33,028 nucleotides of DNA from Patescibacteria group bacterium. GTDB lineage: Bacteria > Patescibacteriota > Patescibacteriia > JAHIZJ01. Of this stretch, positions 7,400 through 16,162 are shown one piece after another (the first letter of the stretch is position 1; the number at the start of each line of letters is the position of its first letter). The DNA is taken from positions 1-33,028 of the forward strand of contig JAHIZJ010000018.1 of NCBI GenBank assembly GCA_018814765.1, read 5' to 3'. The notes below the pieces were generated by a model. That model searched no databases. It was not told the origin of the DNA and saw only the letters and a program-made list of their open reading frames with translations. Made by a program: the position numbers and the translations under genes.

Positions 7400-7781
7400 T
7401 TACTAAATTTTTTACATTGTCCCATGTCCAATTATAATAACCCTCCAAACCTTCTGGCTTGGGACAATTTTTACTAGGATAACCTTTTAATCCGACAACA
7501 GGGACACGAGCTTCTTTTGCCATTGTAATTTCAGCCCTTACACCGCTACAAGTGTGTGTTTTTTCTCCCACCATAACGATAACCAGGTCACATCTCCTGA
7601 TTTTAGACAAACATTTTTCCTTCCATTCACTTTGATTCCAAGGCTCTTTTACTGACCAGTCTTCCATATCAAAGGGCGTTCCATTATTTTTACATTGACC
7701 GATCAATGAATCTCTTAGAAACTTATCATTGTCAAAATCGAAACTGATAAATACTTTTTTCTTTGTTTGGTAATAATTCAT
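7386..7781 (-). CDS. TIR-like domain protein (ThsB/MTH538 type)
   Basis: This 131-residue protein is essentially one TIR-like domain. Strand A is KKVFISFDFDNDKFLRDSL; a middle segment reads FDMEDWSVKEPW; strand D is CDLVIVMVGEKTHTCSGVRAEITMAKE, with the candidate catalytic E84; strand E is VPVVGLKGY. The FISFDFDND and VGEKTHTCSGVRAEI blocks are characteristic of the MTH538 TIR-like family. That family includes ThsB of the Thoeris defence system, which converts NAD+ into a cyclic ADP-ribose signal. No ThsA partner is present; instead the next gene is a 2-TM membrane protein. It lies 13 bases after the hsdMS stop and belongs to the same operon. Confidence 0.85.
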   Translation of the reverse strand: MNYYQTKKKVFISFDFDNDKFLRDSLIGQCKNNGTPFDMEDWSVKEPWNQSEWKEKCLSKIRRCDLVIVMVGEKTHTCSGVRAEITMAKEARVPVVGLKGYPSKNCPKPEGLEGYYNWTWDNVKNLVNGNR

Positions 7782-7794
7782 AATTTTTTATAGA

Positions 7795-10224
7795 TTATTC
7801 TTCCCAAAGTTTAGCTACCGCATCTTTAGTTTTTTGTTCGTAGATTTCAATCAGTTTTTTGGCAGATTTAACGAGGGCATGTTCGGCTTCGATTCTTTCT
7901 ACGATTTGTTTTTGGACGGCGAGAGAGGGAAGAGGAATTTCTAGTTCACCCACTTGTTTTAACGAGAGATTAAACTGAGCGACACCAACTTTAATATTCT
8001 CAATTAGAGATATTATCATTAGAGATCTCAAATAATTTAATAGATATAATGGGTTAACATTATTTTTTAACCTTATAATTGCCAGAGCTTGATTTGTGTT
8101 TGCAGGTAAATTATTGTTTTTAACAATAGCTGATATCCCCATTTTTGTACCAGCTATGGAAAACAATATATCATTCTCCTTTAACTGACTTCGTTTTAAT
8201 GACTCATGACACTGTTCGGAAATAAATGATATTTTTTTATGATCAATTTCGCCAGTTTCAGACAAACTTTCAACTTTAATAAAATTGACTCCTGTTTCGG
8301 TAAATTTATCGCCATTAGTTGTCGGCGTCGTACCTTTTGTAATTAAATCAGAGATTTCTTCCAACTTCACCTTCTTCCACTCCGGGTCAATATCAATCTT
8401 TGGTTTCCAGTTTTGGGCGATTTGTTTGGCGCCGATGATGATGCCTGCGTAGCCGTCCAGTTCCGTCACGATTTGCTCTTGGATTTCGAGAGGCGGGAGA
8501 GGGATTAAAAATGTTTGTAACATTCCGAGTTTGATATAAGGCATCGTATTTCCAAGCTTCTGCAATTGCATATTCTCTTTCAAAGAATTGTTCAAAACTT
8601 GAAAAAGATATTTCACATTTACATTTTTAAAATCACTCAAAACATAAGTTCGCTGATATGCATCAAATTTTCCTTTGTAATATTTAACCGCGCCGACATC
8701 ACCGTTTCCAGCAATGAGTAATGCTTCAGTGTCGAATGAGAATGTATCAATGAATGTGTTTTCTTTGGAACAAGTAAAGAATGGGTATTCGCCGTCCGGA
8801 TTTCCTTCGTTTACATCTTTTCTGCCTGTTGTAATGTCACAAAGTTCTTTCAACTCCACCATTGTCCATTTGGCATTAGTGTAGTCAGTAGCTACACGAT
8901 AGCAACCACCGGAAAGATTGTAGTCGCCGCTCTCGGCAATCTTGGATTTTTCTACATACACCGCCAGCTTGTTTTCTGCTTTTTCGCCACTGTTCCATTT
9001 ATTGAGAATATCCAAAGCAGTCGGCAAATCATTTTTGCTGATTGGTCGCTTGGTGGCGCCGAGTTCGTAGCCGTCTTGTTCTATTTTTACAAACAAAATC
9101 TCTTGGCTTGTTTTTGCTAATTCATTATTAAAAAGTAAAATACTCGTTTTTACTCCACTATATGGCGCGAATACGCCCGACGGCAAACTTACCACAGCAT
9201 ACAGTCCGTCACTTACAAGATTTTTGCGAAGCTGTTTATAGGCGGTGCCTGATTGAAAAATAATTCCTTCCGGCACAATGATACCGGCACGGCCTTTTGG
9301 CCTGAGGTGGTTCATGATGTAATCCACAAACAGTACTTCGGAACGGTTTGATGGAATACTAAATTTGCTGTGTGGTTTAATTCCGCCCTTTGGCGACATA
9401 AACGGCGGATTTGCGAGAATCACATCAAACTTATCATTCCAGCGTTCTTCACTGGAAAGCGAATCATATTGAAAGATTTTTGGATTCTTAAATTGATGCA
9501 AATACATATTGACCTGCGCAATACGCACCATCGTTGGGTCTATATCGTAGCCCTCAAAATTTGCCATCAATTTTTTACGTTCGTCAGGAGTGAGTGGTTT
9601 TTCAATTTTCTTTGGATCGTTTTTACCGTCGTGCTGTTCGAGAATATGTTTGTATGAGCTAACTAAGAATCCGCCTGTACCACAAGCTGGATCAAGTACC
9701 TTGTCTTCTTTGGTCGGGTTAACGACATCTACGATGAAATCAATAATATGACGGGGCGTGCGGAATTGGCCGGCATCACCTTGCGAGGACATTATGGAAA
9801 GCAAGTATTCGTAGGCGTTACCAAGTTCTTCGGGGTGGGAGTAGTCAAAATAATCAATTTCTTTCAAAAATAGTCCGAGCGTTTCTGGTGAGCGATACGG
9901 CAAAAAGGCGGATTTGAAAATACCACGGAAAAGTTCCGGCAGTTGTTTGGCTTGCGAGAATTTAATCAGCGCCTCACCGTAGAGATTCATGCGCTCTTGG
10001 TTTCCCATTCGCGGATCCATCAAGCGCGTCCACGCATATGGCTCCAAATCGTCCACAAAAAATGCCGGCTCGCCACCTTGTTTGATAGCCGCCTGATCCA
10101 TATCATCCATAAATTTATAGATGAGTGCATTGGTGATCTGGTCGATCTGTGAAGTTGGGTTTGGCACCACGCCAACAAGCACTTGGCGGGCAGAATCAAT
10201 ATGTCGTTTTGTATCTGTATTCAT
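7795..10224 (-). CDS. hsdM: Type I restriction fused methylase-specificity subunit
   Basis: This 809-residue protein joins HsdM and HsdS. Residues 1-445 are an N6-adenine methyltransferase: an N-terminal helical HsdM domain, SAM-binding motif I DPACGTGGF (178-186) and catalytic motif IV NPPF (272-275). Residues 453-600 form the first target-recognition domain (WTMVELKELCDITTGR) plus its spacer helix (IPLPPLEIQEQIVTELDG). Residues 616-809 form the second (WKKVKLEEISDLITKGTTP) with a matching spacer (IPLPSLAVQKQIVERIEAE). The specificity half is therefore complete, not truncated. A separate HsdS gene is absent, so this chain should methylate and recognise a bipartite site alone. It starts four bases after hsdR. 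By eye its G+C is higher than in the flanking core genes, consistent with transfer. Confidence 0.93.
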   Translation of the reverse strand: MNTDTKRHIDSARQVLVGVVPNPTSQIDQITNALIYKFMDDMDQAAIKQGGEPAFFVDDLEPYAWTRLMDPRMGNQERMNLYGEALIKFSQAKQLPELFRGIFKSAFLPYRSPETLGLFLKEIDYFDYSHPEELGNAYEYLLSIMSSQGDAGQFRTPRHIIDFIVDVVNPTKEDKVLDPACGTGGFLVSSYKHILEQHDGKNDPKKIEKPLTPDERKKLMANFEGYDIDPTMVRIAQVNMYLHQFKNPKIFQYDSLSSEERWNDKFDVILANPPFMSPKGGIKPHSKFSIPSNRSEVLFVDYIMNHLRPKGRAGIIVPEGIIFQSGTAYKQLRKNLVSDGLYAVVSLPSGVFAPYSGVKTSILLFNNELAKTSQEILFVKIEQDGYELGATKRPISKNDLPTALDILNKWNSGEKAENKLAVYVEKSKIAESGDYNLSGGCYRVATDYTNAKWTMVELKELCDITTGRKDVNEGNPDGEYPFFTCSKENTFIDTFSFDTEALLIAGNGDVGAVKYYKGKFDAYQRTYVLSDFKNVNVKYLFQVLNNSLKENMQLQKLGNTMPYIKLGMLQTFLIPLPPLEIQEQIVTELDGYAGIIIGAKQIAQNWKPKIDIDPEWKKVKLEEISDLITKGTTPTTNGDKFTETGVNFIKVESLSETGEIDHKKISFISEQCHESLKRSQLKENDILFSIAGTKMGISAIVKNNNLPANTNQALAIIRLKNNVNPLYLLNYLRSLMIISLIENIKVGVAQFNLSLKQVGELEIPLPSLAVQKQIVERIEAEHALVKSAKKLIEIYEQKTKDAVAKLWEE

Positions 10225-10228
10225 AATT

Positions 10229-12781
10229 TTATAAATTCGTTAAATGATAAGCATAATCACGGACATATTGCGGGACGATTGTTTTATATCCATTGAGCTG
10301 CTGATATTCGTCAAAATGAAAAGATGATTCTGTGCTGAAGCGACCTATTTGACGACTGGTTACAATTTCGCGTACTTTTTCATCGGTCACATACGCTTTG
10401 AAAAACATTTTAACTGGTGCGTAGTGTGCTTGATCCACAGGATTTACTTCCATAAACTTTTCCCATTCAGATTCTAGAAGGTCGTCTTTCATTTCAAAAG
10501 TCTCTTTGTCGCCAAAAGCTACCTGCAAAAATTCTTTGACTGTAATACGACGATCAACACCAAAAATCTTTTTGATCTTGTCAAGGTTAAGGAAATATTT
10601 TGGTCGATCAAAAATCTCTTTCTTGGCAAAATCTTCAGCTTCCTCGGTATCACCGTTTTGCCACATATTTTTGAGTTTTTCGTTACCAAGCACATCCTCC
10701 TCTACTGCGCGTTTAAATCCTTCTCGGTCAATACGCATTATCACGCCCTCTGGTGTTTCAGATAAAGTGGCGAGTTCGTCAGTTGTCGCTAAGTCAATCG
10801 GGCCTTTTGGTGGTTCTGGAGGTGGGTTACCAATTGGGCCATCGCCACCAGGGCCAGTTGGCGGAGTAACATGAATAGGTGGAAGTTTTATTTTTTCATC
10901 ATAGTTGAAGTCCTCTTCAAAATACTCACAAGTGGCAAAGAAATCAAAAAACTTGAATTTTTCTTTCTGCTCAATAATCGAATCATTTTCATAGTCATTA
11001 TATTCAAAAGTCCACTTTCTCGTGCCTCGTCCTTTGATTTGCACAAAATCAGTCGGAGAGAAAACCGGTCGCATCAGGGCAATATTGAGTAAGTCTTGGC
11101 AATCGTAGCCAGTTGTCATCATGCCAACAGTCACAGCCACGCGAGTTTTGCTGGAATCATAGCCTTCGGGATTGTTTGTTTGACCACCGAGGCGATTATT
11201 AGCGAAATTGATTGTCATTTGCTGAGCACTTGCGACTTGCGAAGAAACTTGCATGGCGAAATTTGATTCACTATATTGTTCCGGCCATTTTTCAAAGGCG
11301 ATTTTGTTTAGGATATTAGTAAGCCGAGCAGCGTGCTTTTGGGAAACTGCAAAAACAATCGTTTTGCCAAAAAGATCTACTCCGAGCTGTTTGGCAACAG
11401 GGTCATAGATGCCATTATCAATCAGCGCCTTGCACATTGCGATATTAGTTTCTTCGTTGAAAATTTTACGTTCGTAATGACGCTCGTTGAAGGTTTCGTC
11501 AATTGTTTCGCCACTTTCTGTAAGCGTGTGGACGGCATAGCCTTCTTCTGAAAGAAGTTCGGTCGTGATATTTGTGCGAGCATCCACAAGTGTCGGTTTA
11601 ATAAGATAACCGTCTTTTGAACCTTGGTCTAAATCATATGAAAAAGTAGGATTGCCGGGTTCACAACCGAATGTTTTGTAAGTATCAATTAAAAGTCGGC
11701 GCTCATACTCTCTTTGACTATCTGAACCTTCGGCATCAAAACCTCTCAGATAGTTTTTTGGAGTAGCGGTAAGTCCGAGTTTATAGCCAACAAAATATTC
11801 AAAAACTGCGCGACTATTGCCCCCAATTGAGCGGTGAGCCTCGTCTGAAATAACGAGTTCAAAATCTGTAGGAGAAAATTCTTTTTTATAACGATCACCT
11901 GCAAGAAAAGTTTGAATCGTGGAAACAACGATGCTGGCATTTGCCCAAGAGTCTCGATTTTCTTTATATATAACACTTCGAAAGTCCTTTCCGAGATAGT
12001 GAACAAAGGCTTTTTGTGCTTGATCTTCAAGCTCAAGACGATCAACAAGAAAAAGAATTCGTTTCGCATTACCGGATTTCAGAAATAGTTTAATAACTGC
12101 AGCAGAGATGAGGGTCTTTCCTGTTCCGGTCGCCATTTCAAAAAGAAATCGTTGATTCCCTGTATTAGCTGATTCTTGCAGTGCCTTTATGGCTTGCACT
12201 TGATATGGACGAAGTTGCTTTAGATTATTAGTTCTTAAAAACTCTACTCTATTTGATTCATCTTGAAATGACGGATCTGTAGCAAATGCTGGAACTTGTG
12301 TCGAAATAATATAATTTTCGTTAACCTCTGTTCGTGCTAACTCGGCAGGGTTAGGCGTATATTTTTCGTATTGCGTAATTGAGTTTTGCGTCGGAAATCG
12401 TGAGATAGTGTCGGGGTTACCGTGTTTTGTATCCCAAAAATAGTGAATGTTGCCGTTTGAAAGAATGACAAAACGAGCGCCAGCATTGCGGGCATAATTG
12501 CGGGCTTGTTCTTTGGCGGACAACGGATCAATTGCTTCTTTTTTAGCTTCTACTACAACGAGTGCACGACCGTCCTTGTCGAGCAAGAGAAAATCTATCG
12601 CTCCTCGACGGCCATCGCTTGTGACAGCATTTTCTAAATCTTCATCAAGCTCGTTAAATTTGACCCCTGCTTCAAGTTGAATATTAGCTTTACCATTTTT
12701 GTCATCCTCAAAACGCCACCCCGATTCTTCAAGGAGTTTGTTTATCTTTATTCGTGCTTTTGCTTCTTTAGAATTTGCCAT
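10229..12781 (-). CDS. hsdR: Type I restriction enzyme R subunit
   Basis: An 850-residue ATP-dependent DNA translocase and nuclease. The N-terminal PD-(D/E)xK nuclease has D63 (AIDFLLLD) and E78-x-K80 (VVVEAKK). The SF2 helicase core carries Walker A ATGTGKT (217-223), the DEAH box (SDEAHRS, 312-318), motif III TATP (338-341) and motif VI QIKGRGTRKW (581-590). A proline/glycine linker (633-662) precedes the C-terminal domain that contacts the methylase, an EcoEI-type arrangement. With the fused hsdMS it forms a complete restriction-modification system that cuts unmodified invading DNA. It is the first gene of a five-gene operon; no strong -35 is visible, but TACAAT-type -10 sites lie just upstream (near 12805-12820). 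Confidence 0.96.
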   Translation of the reverse strand: MANSKEAKARIKINKLLEESGWRFEDDKNGKANIQLEAGVKFNELDEDLENAVTSDGRRGAIDFLLLDKDGRALVVVEAKKEAIDPLSAKEQARNYARNAGARFVILSNGNIHYFWDTKHGNPDTISRFPTQNSITQYEKYTPNPAELARTEVNENYIISTQVPAFATDPSFQDESNRVEFLRTNNLKQLRPYQVQAIKALQESANTGNQRFLFEMATGTGKTLISAAVIKLFLKSGNAKRILFLVDRLELEDQAQKAFVHYLGKDFRSVIYKENRDSWANASIVVSTIQTFLAGDRYKKEFSPTDFELVISDEAHRSIGGNSRAVFEYFVGYKLGLTATPKNYLRGFDAEGSDSQREYERRLLIDTYKTFGCEPGNPTFSYDLDQGSKDGYLIKPTLVDARTNITTELLSEEGYAVHTLTESGETIDETFNERHYERKIFNEETNIAMCKALIDNGIYDPVAKQLGVDLFGKTIVFAVSQKHAARLTNILNKIAFEKWPEQYSESNFAMQVSSQVASAQQMTINFANNRLGGQTNNPEGYDSSKTRVAVTVGMMTTGYDCQDLLNIALMRPVFSPTDFVQIKGRGTRKWTFEYNDYENDSIIEQKEKFKFFDFFATCEYFEEDFNYDEKIKLPPIHVTPPTGPGGDGPIGNPPPEPPKGPIDLATTDELATLSETPEGVIMRIDREGFKRAVEEDVLGNEKLKNMWQNGDTEEAEDFAKKEIFDRPKYFLNLDKIKKIFGVDRRITVKEFLQVAFGDKETFEMKDDLLESEWEKFMEVNPVDQAHYAPVKMFFKAYVTDEKVREIVTSRQIGRFSTESSFHFDEYQQLNGYKTIVPQYVRDYAYHLTNL

Positions 12782-12839
12782 AGTTTTAAATCCAAGTTAA
12801 GTAATTGTATTGTATTCGTTTTCCCCTTATAAATAAATC

Positions 12840-12864
12840 GTTTTCGTAGCGTAGCGGAGAAAAC
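12840..12864. repeat. Small hairpin with AGCG-type loop
   Basis: GTTTTC (12840-12845) pairs with GAAAAC (12859-12864) around a 13-nt loop GTAGCGTAGCGGA. The loop resembles that of the hairpin inserted in the broken tRNA-Thr copy (GAGCGATAGCGA), while the stems are unrelated. Confidence 0.45.
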
Positions 12865-12893
12865 ACCATATTACCCCTTTCTAATAAATAAAA

Positions 12894-12966
12894 AACAAAT
12901 TTATTCCCCTTTTTAAAAAGCCTGTCAAAATTCCTTATAAAAAGAAAAATATTTCTTGAATTGCGT
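12894..12966 (+). repeat. Right inverted repeat of defence island
   Basis: This is the partner of 5818-5890. ACAAATTTAT, the exact 17-nt core AAAAAGCCTGTCAAAAT (12915-12931) and GAAAAATATTTCTTGAA appear in the same order as on the minus strand of the left copy. Together the two repeats enclose the complete five-gene operon and nothing else. Confidence 0.65.
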
Positions 12967-12982
12967 ATAACTCGTTTTTATG

Positions 12983-12995
12983 CGAACAAAGTGTA
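12983..12995 (+). repeat. Direct repeat copy, right side of island
   Basis: CGAACAAAGTGTA, 12 of 13 identical to 5772-5784, lies just outside the right inverted repeat. See the left copy for interpretation. Confidence 0.35.
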
Positions 12996-13042
12996 TGATA
13001 TACCCCAATTATTGCATATTATGCGAACTAATGCTAGATAAC

Positions 13043-13062
13043 AAAAAACGGCATTAAAACCG
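13043..13062 (-). terminator. Weak terminator after typA
   Basis: Downstream of the typA stop, the minus strand reads CGG, an 8-nt loop (TTTTAATG), CCG, then a run of six T. The stem is only 3 bp, so this is a weak candidate. Confidence 0.3.
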
Positions 13063-13082
13063 ACTTCATGCTTATGCAACTA

Positions 13083-14831
13083 TTAAGCTACTCTTAGCCT
13101 TATGTGATTTGGGGTGATTTCCAAATACTCGTCTTCTTTTATTATTTCCAGTCCTCGCTCAAGTGTCAACTTTAACGGTGGTGTGAGCTTAATACCAATG
13201 TCCGCGTTAGAAGCACGCATGTTCGTCAGATGTTTTCCTTTTATCGGATTTACTTTCATATTATACCCTTTAGAAGCACTGCCGATAATCATCCCATCAT
13301 ATACATCTGTATTTGCTTCAATATAGAGATCTCCGCGATCTTGTAAATTGGCCAGTGAAAAAGCCAATGCTTTACCTGTGGCCATGGAAACCATTGAACC
13401 AAAACTATGTTTTTCAATACCATCAACACAGGGCTTGAAACCAATAATCCGAGAACAGATTATACCTTCACCCTTGGTATCAACTGTGAATTCATTTCTA
13501 TATCCAAGGAATCCCCTGGTGGGTATTTCAAATATTATTCTTGTATTTTTTAGTTCAGGTCGCATCTCTATCATCTTCCCTTTTCTCTTTGAAAGCTTTT
13601 CTATTACAATGCCGGAATATTCTTCAGGAATATCTACGGTTACTTCTTCGAATGGTTCGCATTTTTTCCCATCTATTTCTTTGATAATTACTTGGGGTTG
13701 TGAAACCTGCAGTTCATAGCCTTCCCTTCTCATGTTTTCCAGCAGAATAGCAATGTGTAGCTCTCCCCTTCCGAACACTTTATAGAACTCGGTTGAAGAA
13801 AAGTCTATTTTCAAACCAACGTTGACCTCCAATTCTTTTATCAGCCTTTCTTTTATTTGTCTGTTAGTGACAAACTTACCTTCTCGGCCGGCAAATGGAG
13901 AACTATTAACTAAAAAGTTTAACGATATTGTTGGTTCGTCAACTTTGATAGCAGGTAGAGCTTCTTGTTCCATGTTTTCACAAATGGTGTCTCCGATAAA
14001 TATATCCGGAATACCGGCTATCATTACAATATCTCCTGCAATAGCCTCTTTTGCTTCTTTTCTTTCTAGTCCATTAAAAGTGAATATCTTGGTAATTTTA
14101 TTTGGGCTTGTTGTGCCATCAATCTTTTTTAGAAATATATTGTCACCGACTTTAAGATTTCCTGAATAAACTCTTGATATTGCCAATCTGCCTAAGAAAT
14201 TATCATAACCAAGATTAAAAACTTGTGCAGTCAATTTCTTTTTTATAAAAACTTCGGACGAAGCTGGAGGCACTTCTCTTAAAATTAAATCCAAAAGTGG
14301 AGATAAGTCCTTGGCATCGTCCTCCATTTTTAACTTGGCTAATCCATCTCTGGCGATCGCATATACTACCGGAAAATCCATCTGTTCATCTGAGACACCG
14401 AGATTCATAAATAATTCAAAAACAGCATCATGAGCCCACGCTGGTCTTGCCGAAGGCTTATCAATCTTGTTCAAAATAACTATAGGCTTTAAACCTAGTT
14501 TAAGAGATTTTTTTAAAACGAATGTTGTCTGAGGCATGGGCCCCTCTTGAGCATCCACTACCAATAATACAGAATCAATAGATCTCAAAACACGCTCAAC
14601 TTCAGAGCCAAAATCAGCGTGGCCGGGAGTGTCAACGATGTTTATCTTGGTGCCTTTGTAGGAGACTGAAGTATTTTTTGAATAAATAGTTATGCCTCGC
14701 TCCAATTCCAAGGCATCGCTATCCATTGTGAGCCCCGCCTCCGTCATATTACATTGACGCATCAAAGCATCAGTCAGCGCTGTTTTACCGTGATCTACAT
14801 GAGCAATAATTGCTATATTTCTAATTTCCAT
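13083..14831 (-). CDS. typA: Ribosome-associated GTPase TypA/BipA
   Basis: A 582-residue translational GTPase related to EF-G. Motifs: G1 AHVDHGKT (10-17), G2 region LELERGIT (41-48), G3 DTPGHADFG (67-75), G4 NKID (121-124). EF-Tu-like domain 2 follows, then EF-G-like domains III and V, and the BipA-specific C-terminal domain ([23 protein letters not shown]). It is slightly shorter than the usual 600-615 residues. BipA binds 70S ribosomes and assists 50S assembly and translation under stress, especially cold. The ATG at 14831 fits the conserved [17 protein letters not shown] start. It sits between ansA and the island, so the island lies immediately downstream of a conserved gene. Confidence 0.96.
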   Translation of the reverse strand: MEIRNIAIIAHVDHGKTALTDALMRQCNMTEAGLTMDSDALELERGITIYSKNTSVSYKGTKINIVDTPGHADFGSEVERVLRSIDSVLLVVDAQEGPMPQTTFVLKKSLKLGLKPIVILNKIDKPSARPAWAHDAVFELFMNLGVSDEQMDFPVVYAIARDGLAKLKMEDDAKDLSPLLDLILREVPPASSEVFIKKKLTAQVFNLGYDNFLGRLAISRVYSGNLKVGDNIFLKKIDGTTSPNKITKIFTFNGLERKEAKEAIAGDIVMIAGIPDIFIGDTICENMEQEALPAIKVDEPTISLNFLVNSSPFAGREGKFVTNRQIKERLIKELEVNVGLKIDFSSTEFYKVFGRGELHIAILLENMRREGYELQVSQPQVIIKEIDGKKCEPFEEVTVDIPEEYSGIVIEKLSKRKGKMIEMRPELKNTRIIFEIPTRGFLGYRNEFTVDTKGEGIICSRIIGFKPCVDGIEKHSFGSMVSMATGKALAFSLANLQDRGDLYIEANTDVYDGMIIGSASKGYNMKVNPIKGKHLTNMRASNADIGIKLTPPLKLTLERGLEIIKEDEYLEITPNHIRLRVA

Positions 14832-14883
14832 ATTCTTACAAAAAAAGCCGCGCCTATGGCGACCAAAATTAATTAACTTATTC

Positions 14884-14912
14884 AGTATGACTTAATAAAA
14901 TACTTGTGTCAA
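14884..14912 (-). promoter_or_regulatory. Promoter of typA
   Basis: Minus strand TTGACA (14912-14907), a 17-bp spacer, then CATACT (14889-14884). The -35 is perfect and the -10 matches four of six. The roughly 45-nt leader includes a small CGCC-ATA-GGCG stem followed by T7 (about 14840-14862), which could be an attenuator. No Shine-Dalgarno sequence is apparent. Confidence 0.55.
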
Positions 14913-14957
14913 TACATGAGTAATAACCAGTATTGTTTTCCTAATTATATAAATAGT

Positions 14958-16055
14958 CTATATCAACTCATTTTCAATATTTATTTCACCATGCAAGTCT
15001 TCCAGCATTTTTATTTTAATCTGTTCATAGCTAAGATTCTGGGTAAGCAGCCAGGCCATCTTTGTGGTCATTGACTCTATGCTCATATCATAGGCCGGAA
15101 TTGCCAGATCATTATTCTTTAACTCTTTACCCGGTTCATTAACCTGAAAACTGGCAATACCATTAGGTGCCTGTGTTGTAACAACAATTGGTATTTGTTT
15201 CTCCTTAAGATATTCAAACCCCTTTCTAAGATTTTTACTGGCATCACCGGCACCGAATGCTCTTAAAACAAATGCTTTAATATTATTATTCTCAACGAGG
15301 GATTGAAAAAGCTCATAAGACATTCCTGGAACTTCAGTGAGTGATGCAATTACTTTTGTATTAAAATCTTTTTTTACACTCAATACTCTGGATTGAATTG
15401 CTAATGGTTTTACCTTAGAAAGATATGAAATATGTTTCTCCAGGGCTGCCTCTGATATCCTGATAAAACGTCCTATCTGTCCCAGAGACCCCGTAATAAA
15501 AGCAGCAAAGGGATCATAATCAAAGTCAGTTCCCTTTTTAACCCTTACACCCGAAATAATTTTACTGCCAAAGACGGCTATCACACCTTTTATTGGATGA
15601 TATCCCCAAACTGCCAGCCTGAGAGAGTTTACCAGATTAGTTGTCGCATCAGACCCCAAATATCCCAGAGGTACCTGTGCACCGGTCAAAATGACCGGTT
15701 TGTTAATATTTTCCAGAGCAAATGACAGGGCAGCTGCTGTATAGCCCATTGTATTAGTACCATGTAATATAATAAATGCATCAAAATTATCATATTCTTC
15801 CGCAATTTTTTCTACTAATGTTGTCCAGTTTTCAGGCAATATATCTGAACTATCTACGTTAAATACATCGATATTTTTTGGCTCTATTTCAATGTTCCAA
15901 TTTCTTTTTACGATTTTAATTGAATCATCAAGAACAGCCAAAAAACTGTCAGGATCAGAGCGCTTCGTTTCCGAAACATTACTCTCAGCAACATTTCCTG
16001 CAATTGTTCCACCTGTATAAATAAGTAATATTCTTTTTTTAGTAGCCGTGGACAT
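14958..16055 (-). CDS. ansA: Type I L-asparaginase family protein
   Basis: A 365-residue amidohydrolase of the asparaginase/GatD family, which converts asparagine to aspartate and ammonia. The N-terminal nucleophile motif YTGGTIAG places the catalytic Thr at T17. The second motif reads HGTNTMGYTAAALSF (98-112), where the family has HGTDT; N101 thus replaces the catalytic Asp. The GAQVPLG and SDATTNLVNSL blocks, and the lysine in RVKKGTDFDYDPFAAF, are conserved. The C-terminal domain (LRAFGAGDASKNL, TTQAPNG) is complete. No signal peptide is visible, so it is probably cytoplasmic. The Asp-to-Asn change may lower or alter activity, or mark a divergent subgroup. Confidence 0.88.
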   Translation of the reverse strand: MSTATKKRILLIYTGGTIAGNVAESNVSETKRSDPDSFLAVLDDSIKIVKRNWNIEIEPKNIDVFNVDSSDILPENWTTLVEKIAEEYDNFDAFIILHGTNTMGYTAAALSFALENINKPVILTGAQVPLGYLGSDATTNLVNSLRLAVWGYHPIKGVIAVFGSKIISGVRVKKGTDFDYDPFAAFITGSLGQIGRFIRISEAALEKHISYLSKVKPLAIQSRVLSVKKDFNTKVIASLTEVPGMSYELFQSLVENNNIKAFVLRAFGAGDASKNLRKGFEYLKEKQIPIVVTTQAPNGIASFQVNEPGKELKNNDLAIPAYDMSIESMTTKMAWLLTQNLSYEQIKIKMLEDLHGEINIENELI

Positions 16056-16092
16056 GATTTTTCAAAAATAAATAATAATTAAGATATAATTC

Positions 16093-16101
16093 ATTATACC
16101 A
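16093..16101 (-). promoter_or_regulatory. Extended -10 promoter of ansA
   Basis: On the minus strand TGGTATAAT (16101-16093) is a perfect extended -10 (TGnTATAAT). The -35 region is poor, as is normal for extended -10 promoters. Transcription would start near 16086, giving a leader of about 30 nt. Confidence 0.6.
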
Positions 16102-16162
16102 TATCACATATTAAAAAAATACCTATTTTTGGTGTCCTTTATGGTGGACCATACTGAACGGG

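Larger units (their letters stand above)
12782..13082. other. Right boundary region of the defence island
   Basis: No ORF. From the hsdR start outward it contains a hairpin with an AGCG-rich loop (12840-12864), three CCCCTT tracts (12823, 12874, 12907), the right inverted repeat (about 12894-12966), the second copy of the 13-nt direct repeat (12983-12995), and a weak terminator after typA. Weak -10-like TACAAT motifs for hsdR lie at about 12805-12820 on the minus strand. Confidence 0.6.
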
